This document shows positions 1 to 5,116 of a stretch of DNA of 5,116 nucleotides, piece after piece. The notes beneath the pieces were generated by a model. That model was given only the letters and a program-made list of their open reading frames with translations. It did no database searches and was not told where the DNA came from. Numbering within the stretch: the first letter of the stretch is position 1; each line of letters begins with the position of its first letter. A program made the translations under genes and the position numbers. Source of the DNA: a bacterium (lineage in GTDB: Bacteria; Planctomycetota; J058; JAJDCP01); assembly GCA_030428695.1 (NCBI GenBank), contig JAUIEM010000536.1, positions 1 through 5,116 of the forward strand. Direction: 5' to 3'.

Positions 1-222
1 GACGAGCTCGGCCGCTGGCTCGGCCGGGCGCGGCGCAAGACCCGGCGCACGAAGCGCTCGCTGAAGAAGGCTCTCGGCGCGGCCGAGCTGCGCGCCGCGA
101 CGCCCCTGCCCGAGGGCTGGAGCGAGCCGCGCAAGGGCTGGACCCTCGAGCTCGACGGCCTGGACGAGGACAGCCTCGCCGAGCTGACGCCGCGGCTGCA
201 GCTCGGCGACTTTGGCTGGTAG
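1..222 (+). CDS. Unrecognised basic protein, C-terminal 73 residues (5' partial)
   Basis: An open frame enters from the left edge and ends at a TAG at 220-222. The visible tail has a strongly basic stretch (about residues 9-27 of the visible part, many Arg and Lys, including RRKTRRTKRSLKK). It then becomes acidic (LDGLDEDSLAEL) and ends in LGDFGW. Third codon positions are almost all G or C, as in the neighbouring genes, which supports real coding. There is no membrane segment in this part. I do not recognise the family; the basic patch could contact nucleic acid or membrane phosphates, but that is a guess. The stop lies three bases from the stop of the convergent lipoprotein gene, so the two transcripts must meet or overlap here. 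Confidence 0.6.
   Translation, partial: DELGRWLGRARRKTRRTKRSLKKALGAAELRAATPLPEGWSEPRKGWTLELDGLDEDSLAELTPRLQLGDFGW
176..209. terminator. Possible hairpin terminator for convergent genes
   Basis: A perfect 10-bp inverted repeat has arms TCGCCGAGCT (176-185) and AGCTCGGCGA (200-209), with a 14-base loop. It sits inside the last codons of the plus-strand gene and just beyond the stop of the minus-strand lipoprotein gene. The position suits 3'-end formation for the minus-strand transcript, because the two genes leave only three bases between their stops. No clear T-run follows on either strand, so it is not a canonical intrinsic terminator. GAGCTC-like words are common in this codon usage, so chance is a real alternative. 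Confidence 0.3.
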
Positions 223-225
223 GGC

Positions 226-1149
226 TCAGTTCAGGCGGAAGTCGAGGTCGTCGACATCGCCCTCGAGCAGGATCTCCCGCTCCATCGTCACCGGCTCGGA
301 GAACTCGTAGCTCGTCACCTCGCCGGTCTCGGCGCGGTTGGTCGCGACGAGCTCCCAGCCCTCGTGCCAGACCTTGACGGTGTAGACCCCGGGCGGGACG
401 TCCTCGAGCTCGAAGCGGCCGTTCTCGTCGGTCACGGTGTAGTAGGGGTGCTCGGTCGACACCACCCAGCCGGTCATCCAGGCGTGGCCGGCGTTGCAGC
501 GCAGGCTGTAGAAGACCGGCGTCTTGCCGATGCCGGGGTCGGCCTGGAACCGCTCCTCGCTCGGGTTCGGCATCGAGATGTTGCCGATGGTGCCCGCCGG
601 TCCGAAGACCTGGACCGTGTGCAGGATGGTGTCGCTGCTCTTGAACTTGAAGCTCTTGTCCCGCCGCACGATCAGGATGTGCGGGGTGTACACGCAGTTG
701 ACCTGGTCCATCACCGGGATGCCGCGCGGGAAGTCCTTGCCCTCGGCGATCTCCTGGAGGTAGACGACGGTGTTCGCGACGCCGCCGTCCGACCCGACGA
801 CCAACCGGCCCGCGGGGATCTGCGGGTCGGTCGCGCAGCAGGTCTCGCGGTTCTTCTCACACTCGAGCATCAGCGGCGCCGGCGCGGCGCCCGACCAGGT
901 CACGCGGCCGCTCAGGGTGAAGCCGTTCACCTCTTCGAGCACGGTGTAGACCTCGCTCGGGCCCGACGGCGTCGGCGTCGGGTTCGGCGTGGGCGTCGGC
1001 GTCGGCGTCGGCGCGGGTTGCTCGGAGCCGGTGTTCGTCCCCGGTGGGGTGCCGGGCGCGGGCCGGGGCCGGTTCGAGGACGGGGAGCTGTCGCCACAGC
1101 CCAGGCAGAGGGCGAGCAGCGCGGGGAGCGTCAGTCGGAGAAGTCGCAT
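226..1149 (-). CDS. Predicted lipoprotein with cupredoxin-like and carboxypeptidase-regulatory-like domains
   Basis: The protein has 307 residues. I chose the ATG at 1149 because AGGAGG lies four bases upstream and the protein then begins with a typical export signal (MRLLRL, hydrophobic core, then LCLGC). Cys18 is the likely lipidated residue, although the lipobox is imperfect (Cys at -3). A longer in-frame start at 1236 would put an arginine-rich leader before the signal. Residues 47-61 are a Pro-Thr linker. Residues about 77-230 look like the cupredoxin-type domain found in many 'methylamine utilization/plastocyanin-like' envelope proteins. His177 (LHTV), Cys218, His222 and Met225 (CNAGHAWM) are plausible type-1 copper ligands. 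Extra cysteines at 97, 104, 105 and 152 could form disulfides or a second metal site. Residues about 236-266 (HPYYTVTDENGRFELEDVPPG, TVKVWHE) match the carboxypeptidase-regulatory-like beta fold. The inferred role is a membrane-anchored copper or electron-transfer protein; the partner is unknown. Confidence 0.85.
   Translation of the reverse strand: MRLLRLTLPALLALCLGCGDSSPSSNRPRPAPGTPPGTNTGSEQPAPTPTPTPTPNPTPTPSGPSEVYTVLEEVNGFTLSGRVTWSGAAPAPLMLECEKNRETCCATDPQIPAGRLVVGSDGGVANTVVYLQEIAEGKDFPRGIPVMDQVNCVYTPHILIVRRDKSFKFKSSDTILHTVQVFGPAGTIGNISMPNPSEERFQADPGIGKTPVFYSLRCNAGHAWMTGWVVSTEHPYYTVTDENGRFELEDVPPGVYTVKVWHEGWELVATNRAETGEVTSYEFSEPVTMEREILLEGDVDDLDFRLN
968..1015. repeat. GGCGTC hexamer repeat encoding a Pro-Thr linker
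   Basis: Eight hexamer units follow one another, five of them exactly GGCGTC and three variant (GGGTTC, GGCGTG, GGCGCG). On the minus strand they encode the alternating Pro-Thr stretch at residues 47-61 of the lipoprotein, which probably holds the folded domain away from the membrane anchor. Such tracts can change length by replication slippage in steps of one Pro-Thr pair without breaking the frame. Confidence 0.8.
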
Positions 1150-1153
1150 GGGG

Positions 1154-1159
1154 CCTCCT
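1154..1159 (-). promoter_or_regulatory. Ribosome binding site of the lipoprotein gene
   Basis: The minus strand reads AGGAGG, then CCCC, then ATG. This is a full anti-16S match with somewhat tight spacing. It decides the start at 1149 over the upstream in-frame ATG at 1236, which would add 29 residues ahead of the signal peptide. Confidence 0.75.
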
Positions 1160-1165
1160 GCGGTT

Positions 1166-1181
1166 GCGATCGGCGGATCGC
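1166..1181. promoter_or_regulatory. Short perfect inverted repeat, possible operator
   Basis: GCGATC and GATCGC (1166-1171 and 1176-1181) form 6-bp arms around a 4-base centre. The repeat lies at the predicted transcription start of the lipoprotein gene (near 1179), just downstream of its -10 candidate and about 17 bases from its start codon. It could be a repressor site or a small 5'-UTR hairpin. The arms are short, so chance is possible in this GC-rich sequence. Confidence 0.3.
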
Positions 1182-1185
1182 GGCC

Positions 1186-1214
1186 ATTGTACCGCTCCCG
1201 AGGCGGACGGTCGA
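1186..1214 (-). promoter_or_regulatory. Sigma70-like promoter candidate for the lipoprotein gene
   Basis: On the minus strand, TCGACC (1209-1214) and TACAAT (1186-1191) are separated by 17 bases. The -10 matches TATAAT at five of six positions and the -35 matches TTGACA at four of six. It would start transcription near 1179 and give a leader of about 30 bases, which holds the AGGAGG site. AT-rich hexamers are scarce in this window, which makes the match more noticeable. Confidence 0.5.
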
Positions 1215-1217
1215 CCT

Positions 1218-1245
1218 TTGCGCGCCGCCGTGGCATCTGTAGAAT
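1218..1245 (+). promoter_or_regulatory. Sigma70-like promoter candidate for the peptidase-pseudokinase operon
   Basis: TTGCGC (1218-1223) and TAGAAT (1240-1245) are separated by 16 bases. The -10 matches the consensus at five of six positions; the -35 keeps only the TTG. Transcription would begin near 1252, leaving a short leader of about 25 bases that contains the GGAG ribosome site. Its -35 lies three bases from the -35 of the opposite-facing candidate, so the two promoters would share a polymerase or activator docking area. Confidence 0.45.
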
Positions 1246-1267
1246 GGGCGCGCCATCCCCTGCCAGC

Positions 1268-1271
1268 GGAG
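1268..1271 (+). promoter_or_regulatory. Ribosome binding site of the M1 peptidase gene
   Basis: GGAG lies six bases before the ATG at 1278. It supports this start over in-frame upstream ATGs, the first at 1044. Those would place the signal peptide internally and overlap the divergent lipoprotein gene. Confidence 0.6.
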
Positions 1272-1277
1272 CTTCCC

Positions 1278-3953
1278 ATGCGTGCGCGCTTCTCCATCCT
1301 CCTCCTGTGTGCGGTCGCCTGCGCCCAGGCCGTGTTCGAGCCCGAGGCCGCGCACGAGCACACCGAGAGGGTGTCGAACGTCGACATCCAGCACTACGCG
1401 ATCGAGCTCGACCTCGACCTCGAGCAGGCGACGATCGCCGGCGCGGTCGCGGTCGACTTCCACGCCCGGGTCCCCGGCCTGCGCGTGCTCGTCCTCGACG
1501 CCCGCGAGCTGACGGTCACGGCGGTCGAGCAGAACGGGGCGCCGCTCGCCTTCGAGCAGGACGGCGACGCGCTGCGCATCAGCCTGCGCCAGCCCCTCGC
1601 CAACGGCCAGGCCAGCCAGGTGCGCATCACCTACGCCGGGGCCCCGCGCACCGGCATGCACTTCATCCGGCCCTCGCCGGAGCATCCCCACCTGCCGTAC
1701 CAGGTCCACACCCAGGGCGAGTGCGAGGACAGCGCGTTCTGGTTCCCCTGCTACGACTTCCCGAACGACCGCGCGAGCCACAGCCTGGACGTGACCGTCG
1801 ACGAGCCCTACACCGTGATCGCCGCCGGCGAGCTGCGCAACGTCGAGCTGGTCGACGAGGGGCGGCGGAAGTTCTCGTACTTCATGGCGACCCCGCATCC
1901 GGTCTACCTGACCACCCTGATCGCGGGCGAGTACACCTGCATCGAGGAGGAGTGGCGCGGGCGCAAGGTGCAGTACTTCGTCGAGCCGGTCGACGCCGAG
2001 CGGGCGCAGCGCTCCTTCGGCAAGACCCCGGCGATGCTCGACTGGTTCAGCGACCGCATCGGGGTCGAGTACCCCTACACGAAGTACGCGCAGACCTGCG
2101 TGCGCCACTTCGCCTTCGGCGGCATGGAGAACATCTCCGCGACCACCCAGACCCGGCGCACCCTGCACGACGCCCATGAGGAGCCGTACCGCAGCTCGGA
2201 CGGGCTGGTCGCCCACGAGCTCGCCCACCAGTGGTTCGGCGACCTGCTGACCTGCACGGACTGGTCGCACATCTGGCTCAACGAGGGCTTCGCGACCTAC
2301 TTCACCCAGCTCTGGTTCGAGCACGAGAAGGGGCGCGAGGCCTTCCAGCTCGGCATGTGGAACACCCAGAACAGCTACAAGCGCGCCGGCCGCTCGCCGA
2401 ACCGGCGGCCGGTCGTGTTCGGGGAGTACGTGCGGCCGATCGAGGTGTTCTTCGACGGCACGGTCTATCCCGGCGGGGCGAGCCGCCTGCACATGCTGCG
2501 CTACCTGCTCGGCGACGAGGCCTTCTGGAAGGCGGTGCACCACTACACCGTGCGCTTCCGCGAGGCGAACGTGACGACCGACGACCTGCGCGCGGCGTTG
2601 GAGGAATCGAGCGGACGCGACCTCGAGCGCTTCTTCGAGCAGTGGTTCTACCGGCCGGGCTTCCCGGACTTCCGGGTATCCTGGAAGTACCTGCCCGAGG
2701 CGGGGATGATCGCGCTGACAGCCGAGCAGACCCAGAGCGGCGAGGGCGGGCGCCCGGAGGTGTTCGCGATGCCCGTCGCGGTCGAGGTGACCTGCGACGA
2801 GGGCGTCCAGACCCTGCGCTGGCCGCTCGAGGAGCGGAAGCAGACGCTCTACCTGCCGGTGCCGAGCAAGCCGAAGATGGTGCTGTTCGACAAGGGGCAC
2901 TGGCTGACCAAGGACCTCGACTTCACGAAGTCGGTCGACGAGTGGCTGTTCCAGCTCCGCCACGACAGCGACGCCGCCGGCCGCCTCGCCGCCGCGGAGG
3001 TGCTCGGCGCCTGGCTGCGGCGCAAGGACAAGAAGCCGGACCTGGGCGAGACCCACGAGGGGCCGCCCGACCTCGCTCCCCTCGACGCGACAGCGCGGGC
3101 GCGGGTGGTCGAGGTGCTGCGCCAGGCGGCCCGGGAAGACGGCCAGGAGCGCGTGCGGCAGGAGTGTCTGCAGGCCCTGCGGGCGCGCCCGGCGGACGAG
3201 GTGCTGGCGGTGTTCGAGGCGGCGCTCGACGATCCGGACAAGCGCGTGGTGCGCCGCGCGGTCGAGGCCCTGGGCGGCTACGCCGGCGAGCACGACAGCG
3301 CCTATGTGCGGCTGCGGGCGGTCGCGGAGGGTGACGATCCGGTGCTCGCCGCGGCGGCCCTGCGGGGCATCTCCGGGCGGCTCTCCTACGAGGAGCTCGA
3401 AGCCTGGCTGGAGCGTCCCGAGCGGGAGCTCTCGCAGGCGGCCTTCGACCTGCTCTTCGACAAGGACCGCGAGCGGGCGAAGAGCCTCGTGCTGCACTTC
3501 ACGGCGCCGGAGCACGACGAGGACCTGCGCCGCAGCGCCCTCGGCAAGCTCGGCGAGTTCCCGGGCTGGGAGCCGGGGCTCGAGGCCCTGCGCAGCCAGC
3601 TGGGCTCGCCCTACATCCGCTGGCGCAGCCACGCGGCGCGCACCCTCTCCCGGGTCGGCGACGCCAGCGACCTGCCGCGCCTGATCGCGGTCTGGGAGAG
3701 CGAGCCGGCGGACATCAACAAGGGCGCGATGGAAGGCGCGATCACCGGCCTGCGCAAGCGCCTGCTCGAGGCGGGCACCGCCCCGCTGCCGGCGCGCAGC
3801 CTGCAGGACGAGCTGCGCGCCCGCCGGGCACAGCTCGAGGCCGAGCGCGAGGCCGCCGAGGCGGCGCGACGGGCGGCGCGGGCCCGCAGCGAGGCGCTCG
3901 CCGCCGAGCTCGCGCGGCTGCGCGAGCGGCTCTCGCGGCTGGGTATGGACTAG
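1278..3953 (+). CDS. Exported M1 family metallo-aminopeptidase with HEAT-like and coiled-coil C-terminus
   Basis: The protein has 891 residues. It begins with an export signal (MRARFSILLLCAVACAQA). Either Cys15 is lipidated (weak lipobox AVAC) or signal peptidase I cuts after AQA at residue 18. Residues about 35-220 are the M1 N-terminal beta domain, with TQGEC (Glu148 as a candidate N-terminus anchor) and FPCYDFP. The catalytic domain carries GGMEN (281-285), the zinc motif HELAH (His313, Glu314, His317) with the third ligand Glu336 in WLNEGF, and the transition-state Tyr397 (VYPGGASRLHML). All expected residues are intact, so zinc-dependent removal of N-terminal amino acids from peptides outside the cytoplasm is likely. 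RFFEQWFYRPGFPDF (ending near 459) closes the catalytic domain. A beta region follows to about 550, then a helical HEAT-like region (about 555-830). The last 50 residues are a charged, Ala/Glu/Arg-rich predicted coiled coil. The M1 and export calls are firm; the natural substrate is unknown. The pseudokinase gene follows 25 bp downstream. Confidence 0.95.
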   Translation: MRARFSILLLCAVACAQAVFEPEAAHEHTERVSNVDIQHYAIELDLDLEQATIAGAVAVDFHARVPGLRVLVLDARELTVTAVEQNGAPLAFEQDGDALRISLRQPLANGQASQVRITYAGAPRTGMHFIRPSPEHPHLPYQVHTQGECEDSAFWFPCYDFPNDRASHSLDVTVDEPYTVIAAGELRNVELVDEGRRKFSYFMATPHPVYLTTLIAGEYTCIEEEWRGRKVQYFVEPVDAERAQRSFGKTPAMLDWFSDRIGVEYPYTKYAQTCVRHFAFGGMENISATTQTRRTLHDAHEEPYRSSDGLVAHELAHQWFGDLLTCTDWSHIWLNEGFATYFTQLWFEHEKGREAFQLGMWNTQNSYKRAGRSPNRRPVVFGEYVRPIEVFFDGTVYPGGASRLHMLRYLLGDEAFWKAVHHYTVRFREANVTTDDLRAALEESSGRDLERFFEQWFYRPGFPDFRVSWKYLPEAGMIALTAEQTQSGEGGRPEVFAMPVAVEVTCDEGVQTLRWPLEERKQTLYLPVPSKPKMVLFDKGHWLTKDLDFTKSVDEWLFQLRHDSDAAGRLAAAEVLGAWLRRKDKKPDLGETHEGPPDLAPLDATARARVVEVLRQAAREDGQERVRQECLQALRARPADEVLAVFEAALDDPDKRVVRRAVEALGGYAGEHDSAYVRLRAVAEGDDPVLAAAALRGISGRLSYEELEAWLERPERELSQAAFDLLFDKDRERAKSLVLHFTAPEHDEDLRRSALGKLGEFPGWEPGLEALRSQLGSPYIRWRSHAARTLSRVGDASDLPRLIAVWESEPADINKGAMEGAITGLRKRLLEAGTAPLPARSLQDELRARRAQLEAEREAAEAARRAARARSEALAAELARLRERLSRLGMD

Positions 3954-3963
3954 CCGCGGCAGC

Positions 3964-3970
3964 GGAGGAG
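3964..3970 (+). promoter_or_regulatory. Ribosome binding site of the pseudokinase gene
   Basis: GGAGGAG lies eight bases before the ATG at 3979, a strong match at ideal spacing. It sits within the 25-bp gap after the peptidase stop. I see no promoter or terminator in that gap, so co-transcription with the peptidase is likely. Confidence 0.75.
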
Positions 3971-3978
3971 TGAACGCG

Positions 3979-5116
3979 ATGGACGACGGCCAGCCGGGGA
4001 TCCGGGTCGGGGAGTACGAGCTCGAGCGCTCGCTGGCGGAGAGCCCCGACGACGTCAGCGTCTGGCTGGCGGCCCACCACCACTGGACCGGGCGGCGCTG
4101 CGTGGCGCGGATCGTGTCCAGCCTCGAGGAGATCGCCTACCTGACCGGGGAGACCGAGCGGCTGGCGGAGATCGAGCATCCGTGCCTGCAGCGGGCGGTC
4201 GGCATCGACCTCGAGGGCGACCCCCCCTACTTCCTGACCTCCTACGCCCCCGGCGCGAGCCTGTACGACCTGCTCGCGGAGTCCGGCGCGCAGCCTCCCG
4301 AGCGGGTGCTCGCGATCGCGCGGCCGCTGCTGGAGGCGTTGGCGGCCCTGCACGAGGCCGGGCAGTGCCACGGCAACCTCAAGCCCGAGAACGTGTTCTG
4401 GGACATCAAGGGCGAGCAGCTGGTGCTCGGCGACATCCTGCTCGGCTGGCTGCGCTCGCAGCAGGCCTCCCTGTACATCGACGAGCCTCCCGCCAGCGCC
4501 CCGCCGAAGGCGCGGCGGACGCTGCGCTACTTCTCTCCCGAGCAGCGCATCGGCCGCCCGGCCGACAGGCAGACCGACCTGTACGCCTTCGGCGTGCTCC
4601 TCTTCGAGCTGCTCGCCGGGCGCGTGCCCCTCGCCTTCGACAAGGCCCTGCCCGAGAGCGCTCCCGCGCCCCTGCAGGAGCTCTTCGCCCGCTGCTACTG
4701 TCCGCGCCGCACCCGCGCGGAGGGCGCGCCGGAGCTGCTCGGCTTGTTCGCGGCGGAGGCGGCGGATGTCGCGGATGCGACGGATGTGTCGGATGCGGCG
4801 GAGGCGGCGGACGTGCCGGATGCGGCGGGCGCGGCAGAGGTCGCGCAGCCGGCGGAGGTTGCGCCCGGCGGAGAGAAGGCGTGGCTGGACTCCGACTCGA
4901 CCGAGGAGGGCCTCGACTCGTGGCTGGATGACTCGGCGGAGACCGAGCCAGCGCAGGGGGATGCACCCGGAGCGGATCGGTTGCAGGAACCCGAGCCGAC
5001 CCCCGACGAGCCAGAGCCTGCCGCGGAGCCGGAACCCGAGCCGGACCCGACGCCCGAGACCGAGCCGGAGTCCGCTCCCGAGCCCCAGCCGACGCCGGAG
5101 CCCGGACCGCTGCCGG
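3979..5116 (+). CDS. Predicted Ser/Thr pseudokinase with repeat-rich acidic tail (3' partial)
   Basis: At least 379 residues are visible, with no stop before the window edge. Residues about 10-257 follow the bacterial Hanks-type kinase fold: VGEYELERSLAE at the start, HP in the N-lobe (67-68), HGNLKPEN (131-138), LGDILLG (Asp152), YFSPEQ (184-189), and DLYAFGVLLFELLAGRVP (from 200). Key catalytic features are missing. The glycine loop is replaced by AESPDD, the VAIK lysine is Arg44 (VARI), the HRD catalytic aspartate is Asn133, and DFG is DIL. Lys135, Asn138 and Asp152 remain. Phosphotransfer is therefore unlikely; a scaffold or sensor role is the better inference. No signal peptide or membrane segment is visible. 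Residues 259-294 form a tripeptide repeat, 301-320 hold two acidic Trp-Leu-Asp motifs, and 337-379 are Pro/Glu-rich. The tail may lead to a membrane segment or another domain beyond the window. It probably shares a transcript with the M1 peptidase. Confidence 0.88.
   Translation, partial: MDDGQPGIRVGEYELERSLAESPDDVSVWLAAHHHWTGRRCVARIVSSLEEIAYLTGETERLAEIEHPCLQRAVGIDLEGDPPYFLTSYAPGASLYDLLAESGAQPPERVLAIARPLLEALAALHEAGQCHGNLKPENVFWDIKGEQLVLGDILLGWLRSQQASLYIDEPPASAPPKARRTLRYFSPEQRIGRPADRQTDLYAFGVLLFELLAGRVPLAFDKALPESAPAPLQELFARCYCPRRTRAEGAPELLGLFAAEAADVADATDVSDAAEAADVPDAAGAAEVAQPAEVAPGGEKAWLDSDSTEEGLDSWLDDSAETEPAQGDAPGADRLQEPEPTPDEPEPAAEPEPEPDPTPETEPESAPEPQPTPEPGPLP
4753..4860. repeat. 9-bp tandem repeat encoding an Ala-Asp/Glu-Val/Ala tripeptide repeat
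   Basis: Twelve consecutive 9-base units resemble GCGGATGCG or GCGGATGTC and stay in frame with the pseudokinase gene. Each encodes about Ala-(Asp/Glu)-(Val/Ala), residues 259-294. Units near the 5' side are closest to each other and the last ones are most degraded (GCGGGCGCG, GCGCAGCCG). Five of the six aspartates here use GAT, whereas all 13 aspartates of the kinase domain before it use GAC. This points to spread by copying of a founder unit, not to selection of ordinary codons. Confidence 0.85.
4987..5116 (+). repeat. Pro/Glu-rich low-complexity tail segment of the pseudokinase
   Basis: From residue 337 to the window edge the protein is mostly Pro, Glu, Thr and Asp in alternating patterns such as EPEPEPDPTPETEPE. 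Such stretches form extended, stiff, unfolded spacers. They are seen in TonB-like periplasm-spanning proteins but also in soluble proteins, so location cannot be decided from this part. The tract continues beyond the window. Confidence 0.8.

Noticed and set aside
1150..1236. 29-residue N-terminal extension of the lipoprotein from the ATG at 1236.
   Set aside because: It would place an arginine-rich leader before the signal peptide and put the start upstream of the predicted promoter. The AGGAGG site clearly serves the ATG at 1149.
364..1242. Plus-strand open frame opposite the lipoprotein gene.
   Set aside because: The product is rich in Arg, Val and His with an arginine run where the Pro-Thr linker is encoded. 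It has no RBS or domain, and the minus strand has a signal peptide and recognisable folds.
1044..1277. Upstream in-frame extension of the M1 peptidase starting at 1044.
   Set aside because: It overlaps the lipoprotein coding region and the control region and buries the signal peptide. The start at 1278 has its own RBS.
2231..3334. Second plus-strand frame inside the peptidase gene.
   Set aside because: Its translation is an Arg/Ala/Gly-rich shadow with no motif and no start signals.
1131..3632. Very long minus-strand open frame (833 codons) antisense to the M1 peptidase.
   Set aside because: It is a by-product of the G/C-rich third positions of the peptidase gene. Its translation is low-complexity (Arg, Leu, Val, Ala, Glu) without recognisable motifs, while the plus strand encodes a complete M1 enzyme with all catalytic residues.
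4753..4860. Possible CRISPR-like array because of the tandem repeats.
   Set aside because: The units are 9 bases long, contiguous with no spacers, in frame with a protein and degenerate, so this is a coding minisatellite.
4182..4931. Alternative plus-strand frame inside the pseudokinase gene.
   Set aside because: The product is Arg/Ala-rich then Gly/Cys-rich, a direct result of reading the GCGGATGCG repeats out of frame; the kinase landmarks are in the other frame.
4406..4966. Minus-strand frame with proline/histidine-rich protein opposite the 9-bp repeats.
   Set aside because: The Pro/His/Arg pattern comes from the complement of the repeat units; there is no RBS or family resemblance.

Overview
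This is a very GC-rich window (roughly 70% by eye, with strong G/C preference at third codon positions). It has clear Shine-Dalgarno sites, an exported cupredoxin-like lipoprotein, an exported M1 metallopeptidase with a HEAT-like tail, and a eukaryote-like Ser/Thr kinase fold. Together these suggest a kinase-rich, high-GC Gram-negative bacterium such as a member of Myxococcota, Planctomycetota or a related lineage. The sequence alone does not settle which. I see no tRNA, rRNA, CRISPR array, insertion sequence or integrase.

Layout: (1) Positions 1-222, plus strand, hold the last 73 codons of an unrecognised basic protein. (2) Positions 226-1149, minus strand, encode a predicted lipoprotein with a Pro/Thr linker, a cupredoxin-like domain with plausible type-1 copper ligands, and a carboxypeptidase-regulatory-like beta domain. 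It is convergent with gene 1, with only three bases between the two stop codons; a 10-bp inverted repeat lies inside the end of gene 1. (3) Positions 1150-1277 are a divergent control region with two back-to-back sigma70-like promoter candidates and a short perfect inverted repeat. (4) Positions 1278-3953, plus strand, encode an exported M1 aminopeptidase with all catalytic residues intact, followed by a HEAT-like helical region and a C-terminal coiled coil. (5) From 3979 to the window end, plus strand, lies a kinase-fold protein that has lost the glycine loop, the ATP-binding lysine and the catalytic aspartate. It is therefore a predicted pseudokinase. Its C-terminal tail consists of a 9-bp/tripeptide repeat, two acidic Trp-Leu-Asp motifs and a Pro/Glu-rich stretch that runs off the window.

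Genes 4 and 5 are 25 bp apart, share a strand, and gene 5 has a strong RBS, so they probably form an operon. The lipoprotein gene shares their control region. A reasonable inference is a small cell-envelope module (copper-binding or redox lipoprotein plus exported peptidase) next to a cytoplasmic, non-catalytic kinase-fold scaffold. Any functional link between them is unproven. The most unusual element is the pseudokinase with its expanding repeat tail.
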